Of a stretch of DNA of 43,245 nt, positions 42,664 to 43,245 are shown piece by piece. The notes below the pieces were generated by a model that was not told the DNA's origin, ran no database searches, and saw only the letters and a list, made by a program, of their open reading frames with translations. The number at the start of each line of letters is the position of its first letter. Position 1 is the first letter of the stretch. The stretch covers positions 87,928 to 131,172 of the forward strand of contig CAMPET010000026.1 in NCBI GenBank assembly GCA_946803715.1. Reading direction: 5' to 3'. This DNA comes from Beroe ovata (lineage: Eukaryota; Ctenophora; Nuda; Beroida; Beroidae). The translations under genes were made by a program, and so were the position numbers.

Positions 42664-42936
42664 AGGTACTTTATATCACTGTTTTTCTGATAGTTATACC
42701 GAGAAGACCCTTGCCCTATGATTCAGAGTAGTGATTTTGTGTGGCCATAGCGCTGTCGCACTTGACTGCCGATTTACCTAAGTGTGTAGTTTGGCAGTCT
42801 GCATCACTGCTGGTCAGAGACCAGAGTCTTGACTGTCGTGGAGGTGGCAATTATTCTACAGTAGACTATTGAGAGGGACCTAAGTGTACCAAGTGTACCA
42901 AATCATGGAATTTGGTACACTTTGGTACAAGTCACC
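42664..42936. other. XPG 3' flank
   Basis: No gene. Contains TTTGGCAGTC and tandem AAGTGTACC words at 42883-42901 that lead into the satellite. No AATAAA was seen close to the stop. Confidence 0.5.
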
Positions 42937-43245
42937 ATTGCTCGAAAACTGGTCGTCACATTTTGATGAAACTTTCCAGTTATGTCCCTCATGACCCAAA
43001 GAACGTAAAAACGTCAAAAAATTTGGGGGTCTATATGCTAACTTCGGAGCTATGTTCAAACACAAGGATATGTTATTTTAGCGATTTGCATGGTATTTTG
43101 GTACATCGATTGCTCGAAAACTGGTCGTCACATTTTGATGAAACTTTCCAGTTATGTCCCTCATGACCCAAAGAACGTAAAAACGTCAAAAAATTTGGGG
43201 GTCTATATGCTAACTTCGGAGCTATGTTCAAACACAAGGATATGT
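42937..43245. repeat. 172-bp satellite, right edge
   Basis: Copy 1 begins ATTGCTCGAAAACTGGTCGT at 42937 and copy 2 at 43109, a period of 172 bp. Copy 2 is cut by the window end at 43245 after AAGGATATGT, the point matching 43073. Over the shared 137 bases I see no difference. The array probably continues to the right. Confidence 0.9.

Overview
This is nuclear DNA of an animal, most likely an invertebrate with a fairly compact genome. The signs are GT-AG introns of about 70-450 bp, standard-code stops, a Q50 paired-like homeobox gene, an STK36/Fused kinase, a CHST15-type sulfotransferase, a beta-1,3-galactosyltransferase and a possible Bim/Bmf-like BH3-only protein. The phylum cannot be fixed from the sequence alone. 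The window has about a dozen protein genes, dispersed CpG-rich repeats, micro- and minisatellites, and a satellite at the right edge. It has three ambiguous-base sites (4515, 8569, 31256-31274), so it comes from a scaffold assembly.

Layout, left to right. 1-1.2 kb: TG microsatellite and minisatellite. 1.23-1.70 kb: last exons of a possible BH3-only apoptosis gene. 1.7-8.4 kb: no convincing gene; a 307-bp duplication, a CpG-rich repeat, a short minisatellite and two CCAAT-box clusters. 8.38-9.95 kb: complete paired-like homeobox gene in five exons. 11.45-13.56 kb: intronless WbsX-type glycosyltransferase of bacterial type. 14.86-16.02 kb: intronless CHST15-like sulfotransferase. 16.5-18.0 kb: repeat zone with CpG-rich repeats, an 89-bp inverted-repeat element with 9-bp target-site duplication, and a non-LTR retrotransposon fragment.

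18.85-34.32 kb: six genes in a row on the + strand, RWDD2-like, RCL1, MMADHC, STK36, DDX28 and importin-alpha (KPNA3/4 type). The gaps are only 443, 455, 417, 504 and 147 bp. Most start codons sit 1-21 nt after a splice-acceptor-like YAG. This looks like a trans-spliced operon, which is an inference. A divergent beta-1,3-galactosyltransferase lies on the minus strand inside a large intron of the importin gene. 36.04-38.95 kb: CCDC51/MITOK homologue with a greatly enlarged coiled-coil region. 39.94-42.66 kb: ERCC5/XPG. 42.94 kb to the end: 172-bp satellite.

Functionally the genes are mixed housekeeping: ribosome biogenesis (RCL1), mitochondrial translation or RNA (DDX28), cobalamin trafficking (MMADHC), mitochondrial K+ channel (CCDC51), nuclear import (importin-alpha), DNA repair (XPG) and Hedgehog/cilia (STK36). 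Only the WbsX glycosyltransferase and sulfotransferase pair suggests a shared pathway (Golgi glycan assembly and sulfation). Exon boundaries were worked out by reading phase and family conservation; no transcript or database search was available.
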